Assembly (NCBI RefSeq): GCF_025919725.1
Contig: NZ_CP081495.1
Coordinates: forward strand, 1,612,001 to 1,676,000
DNA: 64,000 nt
Reading direction: 5' to 3'
Source: Flavobacterium agricola
GTDB lineage: Bacteria > Bacteroidota > Bacteroidia > Flavobacteriales > Flavobacteriaceae
Position numbers and translations under genes: made by a program. The notes below the pieces were generated by a model, which was not told where the DNA came from, ran no database searches, and was given only the letters and a program-made list of their open reading frames with translations. This document shows positions 25,992-33,923 of the stretch, in pieces (position 1 is the stretch's first letter; each line of letters opens with the position of its first letter).

Positions 25992-26106
25992 GCGAAAACA
26001 AAATTTAATGGTGTAAAAAAGAACGTTTGCAATACTGTTAATTTATGTTAAATATAAGAAATAACTTCGGATAAAAAGCCCTAATTAGCAGCTAATACAA
26101 ATAAAA

Positions 26107-26140
26107 GTAAAAAGCTTGTTAGCAGAAACTAACAAGCTTT
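26107..26140 (-). terminator. Intrinsic terminator after the nucleotide-sugar dehydrogenase gene
   Basis: A 12-bp perfect stem (AAAGCTTGTTAG at 26111-26122 with its complement at 26129-26140) and a six-base loop are followed on the minus strand by TTTTTAC. It starts a few bases after the stop at 26144 and splits the locus into two transcription segments. Confidence 0.75.
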
Positions 26141-26143
26141 ATT

Positions 26144-27427
26144 TTATAATCTAGCATCTACAACTTGCAAAGGTAAAACGCCTTTTACGTCGTAAACAAT
26201 AGCTTTTTCTTTTTTTAGTGGCTTGAAATCGAGATTTAAAAATTCTTGATGCGAAACGCCTAAAACAATAGCATCAAACAACTCGGTAGGTTTTTCGGTA
26301 ACCGATTGAATTTGATATTCATGCATAACTTCATTCGGGTTTGCCCACGGATCGTAAACCACAACTTCAATACCGTAATCTTTTAACGCAGCAACCACAT
26401 CAACAATTTTTGTATTGCGAACATCTGGACAATTTTCTTTAAAGGTAATACCCAAGATTAAAATTTTAGATCCATTAATACTGATTCCTTTTTTAATCAT
26501 GGTTTTAACAATTTGCGAAGCTACATATTCGCCCATAGAATCGTTTAAACGACGACCAGCCAAAATAATTTCTGGATGATATCCTTTTTCTTGCGCTTTT
26601 TGAGCCAAATAATACGGGTCTACTCCAATACAATGCCCGCCAACTAATCCGGGTTTAAACGGCGGCAAAAAGTTCCATTTTGTTCCGGCAGCAGCAAGCA
26701 CATCGTGCGTATCAATTGCTAATAAATTAAATATTTTAGATAGCTCATTTACAAAAGCAATATTGATATCACGTTGCGAATTTTCGATCACTTTAGCAGC
26801 TTCAGCAACTTTAATAGTTGGTGCTAAATGCGTACCAGCTATAATTACAGATTTGTATAAATTATCTACTTTTTTACCAACTTCTGGTGTTGATCCTGAA
26901 GTTACTTTTAGTATTTTTTCAACGGTATGTTCTTTATCTCCAGGATTAATACGTTCTGGCGAATAACCTACAAAAAAATCTTGATTAAAGGTTAAACCAG
27001 AAAACTTTTCGAGAACCGGAACACAATCTTCTTCCGTAACACCGGGATAAACGGTTGATTCGTAAATTACAATATCATCTTTTTTAAGCGCCTTACCCAC
27101 CGTTTCGCTTGATTTGTAAAGCGGAGTTAAATCGGGACGATTGTGCTTATCTACAGGCGTAGGAACGGTAATAATATAATAATTGCAACTTTCTAGATCT
27201 TTACTTTCGTGGGAATTGAACAAGCCAACCTCATTTGTATTTTCTGTTTTAAGTACTGATTTTAAAAGTTCGTTTGAAACTTCTTTGGTAAAATCATTTC
27301 CTTGATTTAAATCTAGAATTCTTTGTTTATTTATGTCAAATCCTACCACAGGGTATTTTGTAGCAAACAATCTTGCTAATGGTAATCCTACATAACCTAA
27401 ACCTATTATTGCAATTTTTATATCCAT
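26144..27427 (-). CDS. Nucleotide-sugar 6-dehydrogenase, UDP-HexNAc type (TviB/WbpA/WecC-like)
   Basis: A 427-residue NAD-dependent dehydrogenase that oxidises C6 of a UDP-HexNAc to the uronic acid in two steps. IAIIGLGYVGLPLARLF (residues 5-21) is the NAD-binding start. YESTVYPGVTEEDCVPVLE and FVGYSPERINPGDKEH are TviB/WbpA-branch blocks. The catalytic Cys lies in KPGLVGGHCIGVDPYYLA near residue 265, where GGHCIGVDPYY replaces the GGSCFQKD of UDP-glucose dehydrogenases. It lies directly after the UDP-glucose dehydrogenase gene. The likely product is UDP-GalNAcA or UDP-GlcNAcA, used as an acidic glycan building block. Confidence 0.92.
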   Translation of the reverse strand: MDIKIAIIGLGYVGLPLARLFATKYPVVGFDINKQRILDLNQGNDFTKEVSNELLKSVLKTENTNEVGLFNSHESKDLESCNYYIITVPTPVDKHNRPDLTPLYKSSETVGKALKKDDIVIYESTVYPGVTEEDCVPVLEKFSGLTFNQDFFVGYSPERINPGDKEHTVEKILKVTSGSTPEVGKKVDNLYKSVIIAGTHLAPTIKVAEAAKVIENSQRDINIAFVNELSKIFNLLAIDTHDVLAAAGTKWNFLPPFKPGLVGGHCIGVDPYYLAQKAQEKGYHPEIILAGRRLNDSMGEYVASQIVKTMIKKGISINGSKILILGITFKENCPDVRNTKIVDVVAALKDYGIEVVVYDPWANPNEVMHEYQIQSVTEKPTELFDAIVLGVSHQEFLNLDFKPLKKEKAIVYDVKGVLPLQVVDARL

Positions 27428-28819
27428 CTATTTTCCTATTCCTTGGTATTTAAAACCAATTTTAGTTAATTCTTTTTCGTTTAAAATGTTTCGTCCATCA
27501 AACACAAAAGCTGGTTTTAGCATATTGTCATAAATTCTTTGCCAATCGTACGTTTTAAATTCATCCCATTCGGTTAAAACTGCAATGGCATGCGCATCTT
27601 TACAATTTTCGTACGGGCAAGAATTAAAAGATATTAAATTGACATTTTCTTGTTCTGAACGCGTATTTAAGTAATTTAAATCGGTTAAAACTTGCTGCTC
27701 GCTAACTTTTGGATCGTAAACTGCCAATTCGGCTTGTTCGTTTAACAAATAATCGGCTACATAAATAGCAGCTGATTCGCGCGTATCGTTAGTGTCTTTT
27801 TTAAATGCCCAACCTAAAAAAGCTATTTTTTTACCAGAAATGGTATTATACAAAGTAGTAATAATGTTATTAGCAAAACGCGATTTTTGATAATCGTTCA
27901 TGATAATTACTTGCTCCCAGTAATCTGCCACCTGATCTAATCCGTAAGAACTTGCGATATAAACCAAGTTTAAAATATCTTTTTGAAAACAAGATCCACC
28001 AAAACCAACCGACGCTTTTAAAAACTTAGAACCAATACGAGAATCTAAACCAATGGCTTGTGCAACCTCATCAATATCAGCACCTGTTTTTTCACAAATT
28101 TCTGACATAGCGTTAATTGAGGAAACGCGTTGCGCTAAAAATGCATTTGCTGTAAGCTTTGAAAGTTCTGACGACCAAACATTTGTTGTTAAAATACGAT
28201 TTTCTGGTACCCAACGTGCATAAATTTCTGTTAAAACATTAATTGCTGCTTGACCTTCTTCGGTTTCTGGATTTCCACCGATTAAAACTCGGTCTGGATT
28301 TAGCAAATCAGAAATCGCTGTTCCTTCAGCCAAAAACTCAGGGTTTGAAAGAATTTGAAACTTTACTTTATTTCCGGTATTATCTAATATATCGCGAATA
28401 GCAGATGCTGTTCGAACCGGTAAAGTAGATTTTTCTACAATTATTTTATCTGTTTTTGCTACACGAGCAATTTGACGTGCGCAAAGTTCTATATATTTTA
28501 AATCGGCAGCTTTACCTTTACCTATTCCGTAAGTTTTGGTAGGCGTATTTACCGATATAAAAATCATATCTGCCTGATCAATAGCTTGATCTACTTCGGT
28601 TGAAAAAAATAAATTTCGACCACGAGCTTCTTGTACAATATCTGCCAATCCGGGCTCGTAAACCGGAAGGTTGTTTAAATCAGCATCATTCCACGCATTA
28701 ATGCGTTGCTGATTTACATCAACAACCGTAACTTTTATTTCGGGACATTGTTTGGCAATTACTGCCATAGTCGGACCACCAACATAACCTGCACCGATGC
28801 AACAAATATTTTTAATCAT
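27428..28819 (-). CDS. ugd: UDP-glucose 6-dehydrogenase, eukaryote-like class
   Basis: A 463-residue enzyme converting UDP-glucose to UDP-glucuronate with two NAD. ICCIGAGYVGGPTMAVIA binds NAD. VSVNTPTKTYG, VEKSTLPVRTA and LSNPEFLAEGTAI are conserved blocks, and the catalytic Cys is in GFGGSCFQKDILNLVYI (about residues 273-289). The C-terminal domain shows GWAFKKDTNDTRESA. The length and GxGYVGGPT start match the longer animal/Bacteroidota class rather than the 390-residue enterobacterial Ugd. The gene overlaps the epimerase gene upstream by eight bases. Confidence 0.95.
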   Translation of the reverse strand: MIKNICCIGAGYVGGPTMAVIAKQCPEIKVTVVDVNQQRINAWNDADLNNLPVYEPGLADIVQEARGRNLFFSTEVDQAIDQADMIFISVNTPTKTYGIGKGKAADLKYIELCARQIARVAKTDKIIVEKSTLPVRTASAIRDILDNTGNKVKFQILSNPEFLAEGTAISDLLNPDRVLIGGNPETEEGQAAINVLTEIYARWVPENRILTTNVWSSELSKLTANAFLAQRVSSINAMSEICEKTGADIDEVAQAIGLDSRIGSKFLKASVGFGGSCFQKDILNLVYIASSYGLDQVADYWEQVIIMNDYQKSRFANNIITTLYNTISGKKIAFLGWAFKKDTNDTRESAAIYVADYLLNEQAELAVYDPKVSEQQVLTDLNYLNTRSEQENVNLISFNSCPYENCKDAHAIAVLTEWDEFKTYDWQRIYDNMLKPAFVFDGRNILNEKELTKIGFKYQGIGK

Positions 28820-29792
28820 GTTTTTTTAAATTATTCCAATACCAAGTAATTGCTTCTTGCAATCCGGCTTGCATGTTATATTTAGGCTCATAGTTTAATA
28901 ATTTTTTAGCTTTTGCTATGCTAGCTAAAGAATGCGGAATATCACCTTGTCTTTCTGGGCCGAAAATTACAGGAACTTCGGCAATTTTCGCATCAAATTT
29001 TGCTAAATATTTTCTTAAATATAAAAATAATTCTTTCAAACTTGTTTGCTCACCATAAGCCGTATTATACACGGTATTTAATGCTTCGGGATTTGTAGTT
29101 GTTAAAGCTAACTCGTTCATTTTAATCACATTATCTATGTAAGTAAAATCACGAGAAAAACTACCATCGCCATTAATTACAGGGCTTTGATAGGCCATTA
29201 GTTGCTGCACGAATTTAGGAATTACAGCTGCATAAGCTCCTTCTGGATCTTGACGCTTGCCAAACACATTAAAATAACGCAACCCGATACAATTTAATCC
29301 GTAAGTTTTTGCAAAAACATCGGCATATAATTCATTTACATATTTTGTAACGGCATATGGCGATAACGGCATGCCGATTTCGTGTTCAACTTTGGGTAAT
29401 TTATCTGCATCACCATAAGTTGATGAACTTGCTGCATAAATAAAGCGTTTTACTTTAGCTTCTTTAGCTGCCATCAAAACATTAAGAAAACCAGAAACAT
29501 TTACCTCATTTGTTGTGATTGGATCGGCTATAGAGCGCGGAACAGATCCTAATGCAGCTTGATGCAAAACATAATCTACTCCTGAAACAGCTTCTATACA
29601 AGTTTTATAATCGCGAATATCACCTTCTATCAACTTAAAAGCTTCATATTCAAATAAGTGATTGATGTTGTAACGATGCCCGGTAGAAAAATTATCTAAA
29701 CAAACTACTTGGTAGTTTTTAGATAAGAAATATTCACAAAGATTGGAACCAATAAAACCAGCTCCACCAGTAATTAGTAACGTTTGTTTCAA
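28812..29792 (-). CDS. UDP-HexNAc 4-epimerase, extended SDR (WbpP/TviC-like)
   Basis: A 326-residue NAD-dependent epimerase that probably interconverts UDP-GlcNAc/UDP-GalNAc or their uronic acids. The NAD site is ITGGAGFIGSNLCEYF (residues 6-21), LDNFSTGHRYNI follows, and the catalytic residues are the Ser of ASSSTYGDADKLP and the YAVTK motif in SPYAVTKYVNELY. YFNVFGKRQDPEGAYAAVIP is typical of the WbpP/TviC group. In Vi and WbpA/WbpP pathways this enzyme works with a TviB-type dehydrogenase, which is encoded two genes downstream here. Confidence 0.9.
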   Translation of the reverse strand: MKQTLLITGGAGFIGSNLCEYFLSKNYQVVCLDNFSTGHRYNINHLFEYEAFKLIEGDIRDYKTCIEAVSGVDYVLHQAALGSVPRSIADPITTNEVNVSGFLNVLMAAKEAKVKRFIYAASSSTYGDADKLPKVEHEIGMPLSPYAVTKYVNELYADVFAKTYGLNCIGLRYFNVFGKRQDPEGAYAAVIPKFVQQLMAYQSPVINGDGSFSRDFTYIDNVIKMNELALTTTNPEALNTVYNTAYGEQTSLKELFLYLRKYLAKFDAKIAEVPVIFGPERQGDIPHSLASIAKAKKLLNYEPKYNMQAGLQEAITWYWNNLKKHD

Positions 29793-29795
29793 AAT

Positions 29796-32273
29796 TTATT
29801 TTTTATGCTTTTTACGTTTTTTAAAGAAATTATCTTTTAAACGTTGAGTAAAAGTTTTAGGCACATCTTGTTCGGTATAACCATTTCCGTAACTTCCATA
29901 GCCATAGCCATAGCCATAGCCATAGCCATAGCCATAGCCGTAATTATTTCTATTATCATACCCATTAAGTAAAATTGATGCATTAACTATTTCACCACGC
30001 ATGGCTTTTTCGTTAATAATAGCAATCATGTTCTTTTTAGTATAACCTTGGCGTGCTACATAAATAACAGCATCTGTATATTTAATTAATTCTAAGGCAT
30101 CTGAAACCAAACCAATAGGCGGGGTATCTAAAATTATAAAATCGTACGTTTTTTTAAGCTCTTCTATTAACAAACTTAAACGCTCGTTTAAAATTAATTC
30201 AGAAGGGTTAGGCGGAATTGGTCCTGAAATAATAACATCTAAATTAGGTAATTCGGTAGATTCTATAATCTCATCCAATTGTTTTTGTCCAATTAAATAA
30301 TTTACAACTCCATTTGTGTTTTTTAAATTAAAATCTCCAAATATTTTTGGTTTACGCAAGTCTAATCCTACAATAATTGTTTTTTTTCCGCTTAGCGCAA
30401 AAACAGTTGCTAAGTTTATAGAACAAAACGTTTTACCTTCACCACTCACTGAAGATGTTAACATAACAACCTTACTTCCTTCAATACCCGACTTGGTGTA
30501 CATAAATTGTAAAGAAGAACGTATTGAACGGAATGATTCGGCCAAAGGAGATTTTGGTTTTTCAAAAACAGATAAATTAGAATCTGTATTTTTTAAACCA
30601 ACTAATCCAATGATTGGAATTTTGGTTAAGTTTTTAATATCATCAATATTAGATATGGTATTATCTAACAAAACACTTACAAAAGCAATTAAAAACGGAA
30701 CTAATAAACCAACTATTAATGCTATTACGTAATTTACACTAGTTTTAGGACCGACCAAACCACCACCGATATCTTTAGCAGTATCTATAAATTGAATATC
30801 TGAAACGTTAGATGCTTTAACAATATTGGCTTCAGCCTTTTTCTGCAAGAATGTATCGTAAATATTTTTATTCAAATCGTATTTACGAGTTATCTTCAAT
30901 AATTCTTGTTGTTGTTTTGGTAAATCACGAGCTGCATCTTCGGTATTAGCAATTTTTTGATTGATGGCACTTAAATCAAACTCAACCGCCTTTTTAGCAG
31001 ATTCAATATTTACTAACAAAACGTTTTTGTAAGCTTCCATTTCGTTGTCAAAACGCTCAAACATTTTATTATTTTTTAACGAATAAGCAATTTCTGAACG
31101 TTCTTTAGACAAAGCTATTAATTGAGTCACATTAGATACAATATTAGGATCTTCAATTCCAGCAACCGTTGGAGCAGGAAGTTTTGAATAATCTTGATTG
31201 TTTTTTAAATACTTTTGCAACGTATTATAATAAGCTATTTTTCTATTTAAAATATCTTTCTCAACATCATAACTTAATAACCTAGTTGAAACAGATGCAC
31301 CATCTTCGGTTAAGCTTTGAATACTTTTTCCTTCCCGGAATTGATTTAATTCATTTTCAGACAACTTCAAGCTGGTTTCCATTGCCATCAATGTGCTATC
31401 AATAAAGCTGATAGTATTACTAGCAAATTGATTTTTTTGCTTTAACTGCCTATCTTTTAGAACATTTACAGTTTCATTTAAATAATCAACTAACCTATTT
31501 TTATTTGTACCATGTAATGCTAATGTAATTACAGAAGGAGCAGTCATTTCTGTTCCGACTGAAATACCTCTATATCCTGCCACAGTTGCATCGAAACTTG
31601 AAAAACTAACATAGTATTCTTTACCTATGTAATTATTTGCGTCTGGTTTTAAATTAAGAGTAAAGTTTGCAAAAGGAAGTTTTATTGGTGAAGAAACTGG
31701 AAATTTTTGGGTAAATTCACCTACAGAAACATATATATTTTCTATCGAGTTTGTTGCATAAACAATTGCATTTACACTTGATTCTTCAAATAAAACTTGT
31801 AATTCGTAATAAGAAGCATCAATAAATTTAATCTTTAAAACATTTCCTGTTATTTGTGGTGCATTTTTATTTATTGTAATTGAAAAAGGCACACGCCCAT
31901 AAGCATCAATTAAGCCATATTTGCCTTGTTCTAAATAATTAATATAATAATTAAGCTGATCGACAACAACTTCGTTATGAGAACGAGATTTTAATGTTGT
32001 AATTAATGTTTGTACCTTATCGGAAACTCCACCCCAATTGAAAACTAAACTTGTATTACCTGTAAAAAAAGAATTATTTTCATCTTTTACTACCATAGTA
32101 GTTTCCAAACGATAAATTTTTTCTTTACGAATATTAATTTGATATGCAATGGTAAACGTTATCAGTAAGCTCACTATAAACCATTTCCAATAGCTTAAAA
32201 TTTTAAAAAACAACCCTTTAAAATCGAAAAGAGATTGATTTTCAAAAAAATTTAAATCTTCTTTGTTAATCAT
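29796..32273 (-). CDS. Wzc-like polysaccharide co-polymerase and BY-kinase
   Basis: An 825-residue inner-membrane protein that controls capsule export and chain length by autophosphorylation. A membrane helix at about 28-48 and a second at about 520-540 (VIALIVGLLVPFLIAFV) enclose a periplasmic Wzz-type and coiled-coil region. The cytoplasmic kinase has Walker A VSGEGKTFCSINLA, Walker A' IVGLDLRKPK and Walker B FIILDTPPIG. The tail is Tyr-Gly repeats followed by a basic end, and such tyrosine clusters are the phosphorylation sites in the family. The partner lipoprotein gene is six bases upstream, and the likely phosphatase is encoded at 21727. Confidence 0.94.
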   Translation of the reverse strand: MINKEDLNFFENQSLFDFKGLFFKILSYWKWFIVSLLITFTIAYQINIRKEKIYRLETTMVVKDENNSFFTGNTSLVFNWGGVSDKVQTLITTLKSRSHNEVVVDQLNYYINYLEQGKYGLIDAYGRVPFSITINKNAPQITGNVLKIKFIDASYYELQVLFEESSVNAIVYATNSIENIYVSVGEFTQKFPVSSPIKLPFANFTLNLKPDANNYIGKEYYVSFSSFDATVAGYRGISVGTEMTAPSVITLALHGTNKNRLVDYLNETVNVLKDRQLKQKNQFASNTISFIDSTLMAMETSLKLSENELNQFREGKSIQSLTEDGASVSTRLLSYDVEKDILNRKIAYYNTLQKYLKNNQDYSKLPAPTVAGIEDPNIVSNVTQLIALSKERSEIAYSLKNNKMFERFDNEMEAYKNVLLVNIESAKKAVEFDLSAINQKIANTEDAARDLPKQQQELLKITRKYDLNKNIYDTFLQKKAEANIVKASNVSDIQFIDTAKDIGGGLVGPKTSVNYVIALIVGLLVPFLIAFVSVLLDNTISNIDDIKNLTKIPIIGLVGLKNTDSNLSVFEKPKSPLAESFRSIRSSLQFMYTKSGIEGSKVVMLTSSVSGEGKTFCSINLATVFALSGKKTIIVGLDLRKPKIFGDFNLKNTNGVVNYLIGQKQLDEIIESTELPNLDVIISGPIPPNPSELILNERLSLLIEELKKTYDFIILDTPPIGLVSDALELIKYTDAVIYVARQGYTKKNMIAIINEKAMRGEIVNASILLNGYDNRNNYGYGYGYGYGYGYGYGSYGNGYTEQDVPKTFTQRLKDNFFKKRKKHKK
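29896..29937 (-). repeat. Seven tandem CCATAG hexanucleotides encoding the Tyr-Gly tail
   Basis: Seven exact copies of CCATAG (plus strand) lie inside the 3' end of the kinase gene, followed by the variant CCGTAA. Read on the minus strand they encode alternating Tyr and Gly. Loss or gain of a unit by slippage keeps the frame and changes the number of tyrosines. Confidence 0.9.
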
Positions 32274-32279
32274 AATGAA

Positions 32280-33101
32280 CTATAAATTTTTTACTAATAG
32301 ATAAGTTGAAATCATTAAAGTAAATGATGAAATAATGGTTGTTAGCGTTTGTAATCCATTAGTTCCAAAACCTAAGGTTTTCTGTTTTAAAGGTTTTACA
32401 TAAATATAATCGTTCGGTTTTAGAATGTAATACGGAGATTCCATAGCTGAAACTTCTAAAAGATTAATACTATGTATTTCAGTACCATGAGGATATTGGC
32501 GCATCACAATAACATCTTTTCTATCTCCAACTAAAGTGATATCACCCGAATTAGCAATTGCATCCATAATTGTTGCTTTATCATTATAGATAACTTTAGT
32601 TCCTGTATTCCCTACCTCACCATTTATTGTATATCGAATTCCAGCTAATTTAACATTAACAAAAATTTCGGTAGTTGCTTTGTTAAAATAATCAGCATAA
32701 ATAATATCTTCAATCTTTTTTCGAACTTGTTCCACTGTAAAACCCAAAACATTTATTTCTCCTAGTGTTGGAATTCTAATATTTCCATGATCATCAACTT
32801 GATAAGAATTGAAATATAATTGTGCTTCTGAAACAACATTTGTATTTGTATTTAAAGTTGAAGAAGAAAACTGATCTATAAATTCTTTAACCAATCGGCT
32901 ATCATTTACCGATTTAAAATCAATTTTAACCAGATCGTTAACTTGTAGCTTATAAGCATCGCTTTGTATTGCTTTAATAACTACAGAAGATGTATCACTT
33001 AGATTATTTGGATTTTGTAAATAAACTAAATCTTTTTGGGTAATGCATGAAGCAAACAAGGCTCCTACAAATAGTATTAAAAAAGTACTTTTAAAATTCA
33101 T
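32280..33101 (-). CDS. Wza-like polysaccharide export lipoprotein
   Basis: A 273-residue outer-membrane export protein. The signal peptide ends at a lipobox, FVGALFASC, giving lipidated Cys19. The export domain follows with YKLQVNDLVKIDFKSV (about 51-66). SLBB-like segments are VDDHGNIRIPTLGEINVLG and YTINGEVGNTGTKVI. A C-terminal hydrophobic segment (LTTIISSFTLMISTYLLV) would span the outer membrane, as in Wza. It is the first gene of the capsule locus and pairs with the Wzc-like kinase gene six bases downstream. recR lies 89 bases upstream on the same strand. Confidence 0.92.
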   Translation of the reverse strand: MNFKSTFLILFVGALFASCITQKDLVYLQNPNNLSDTSSVVIKAIQSDAYKLQVNDLVKIDFKSVNDSRLVKEFIDQFSSSTLNTNTNVVSEAQLYFNSYQVDDHGNIRIPTLGEINVLGFTVEQVRKKIEDIIYADYFNKATTEIFVNVKLAGIRYTINGEVGNTGTKVIYNDKATIMDAIANSGDITLVGDRKDVIVMRQYPHGTEIHSINLLEVSAMESPYYILKPNDYIYVKPLKQKTLGFGTNGLQTLTTIISSFTLMISTYLLVKNL

Positions 33102-33162
33102 TATTTAATTCGTTTCAATGGGTTGGTGGTTAGTTTGGTGAGGTCAGTTGATTGTTAAACGT

Positions 33163-33197
33163 TAAATCTATACATTTATTCTGTAAGATTTTACAAA
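33163..33197 (-). promoter_or_regulatory. Weak candidate promoter of the capsule locus
   Basis: TTTG (33194-33197, inside the recR 3' end) and TAGATTTA (33163-33170, one mismatch to TANNTTTG) are separated by 23 bases, at the long limit for these promoters. It lies about 60 bases upstream of the lipoprotein ATG. No better match occurs in the 89-base gap, so read-through from recR is an alternative. Confidence 0.25.
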
Positions 33198-33811
33198 CTT
33201 TTTAAAGTTTTTTCAAAAGGTATTCTATGCAGTAAACTTCTTCCTAAGGTAACCTCGTCAGCATATTCCAATTCATCACCAATAGCGATACCGCGGGCAA
33301 TGGTAGATGTTTCAACATCAAAACCTTTTAATTGCTTGTAAATGTAAAAGTTAGTTGTATCTCCTTCTATGGTTGAGCTTAAAGCAAAAATGATTTCTTT
33401 ACAGGTTCCTTGTTTAACTTTTTCAAGCAAGGAAGTTATTTTTAATTGGCTTGGTCCTACTCCATCAATAGGAGAAATTTTTCCACCCAATACATGATAA
33501 ATCCCTTTATAAGTACGCGTATTTTCAATCGCCATTACATCGCGAATATCTTCAACCACACAAATTGTTTGATGATCACGATCTGGATTAGTACAAATTT
33601 CACAAACTTCATGGTCTGAAATATTATGACACGAAGAACAAAGTTTAATGTTATTTTTTAAATCTAAAATGGCTTGGGTAAATGCTGTTGTATTTTGCAT
33701 GGGCTGCTTTAAAATATGCAAAACCAAGCGCAAGGCAGTACGTTTACCAATTCCTGGTAAATTAGACATTTCTAACACCGCATTTTCTAAAAGTTTAGAT
33801 GAAAATTCCAT
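33191..33811 (-). CDS. recR: Recombination protein RecR
   Basis: A 206-residue DNA-binding clamp protein of the RecFOR pathway, loading RecA at gaps. The N-terminal helix-hairpin-helix is MSNLPGIGKRTALRLVLHIL (about 14-33). The Cys4 zinc finger is in CSSCHNISDHEVCEICT (about 58-74). The Toprim domain begins at ICVVEDIRDVMAIENT, and the C-terminal Walker-like part contains TIARGIAIGDELEYADEVTL. Length and all domains are normal. It is the housekeeping gene directly upstream of the capsule locus. Confidence 0.97.
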   Translation of the reverse strand: MEFSSKLLENAVLEMSNLPGIGKRTALRLVLHILKQPMQNTTAFTQAILDLKNNIKLCSSCHNISDHEVCEICTNPDRDHQTICVVEDIRDVMAIENTRTYKGIYHVLGGKISPIDGVGPSQLKITSLLEKVKQGTCKEIIFALSSTIEGDTTNFYIYKQLKGFDVETSTIARGIAIGDELEYADEVTLGRSLLHRIPFEKTLKSL

Positions 33812-33815
33812 GTAA

Positions 33816-33846
33816 CAAAGATAATTATTTCAATATAGCTTTTAAA
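33816..33846 (-). promoter_or_regulatory. Candidate recR promoter next to the start codon
   Basis: On the minus strand TTTA (33843-33846), a 19-base spacer and a perfect TANNTTTG element, TATCTTTG (33816-33823), lie immediately upstream of the ATG at 33811. Transcription would begin at or within a few bases of the start codon, giving a leaderless or nearly leaderless mRNA. Confidence 0.45.
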
Positions 33847-33923
33847 TTGTTAGCAACAAATTTATAAGGTTTCACTCTTAATTTTAATCCTATTTTTATT
33901 ACATTGCCTAAAATATAAATTGT

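Noticed and set aside
29896..29937. Tandem repeats considered as a CRISPR or VNTR array
   Set aside because: Units are 6 bp, without spacers and in frame within a kinase tail, so it is a coding microsatellite.
30316..30732. 138-codon open frame opposite the Wzc-like gene
   Set aside because: Antisense shadow of a well-supported kinase gene, with no plausible protein features.
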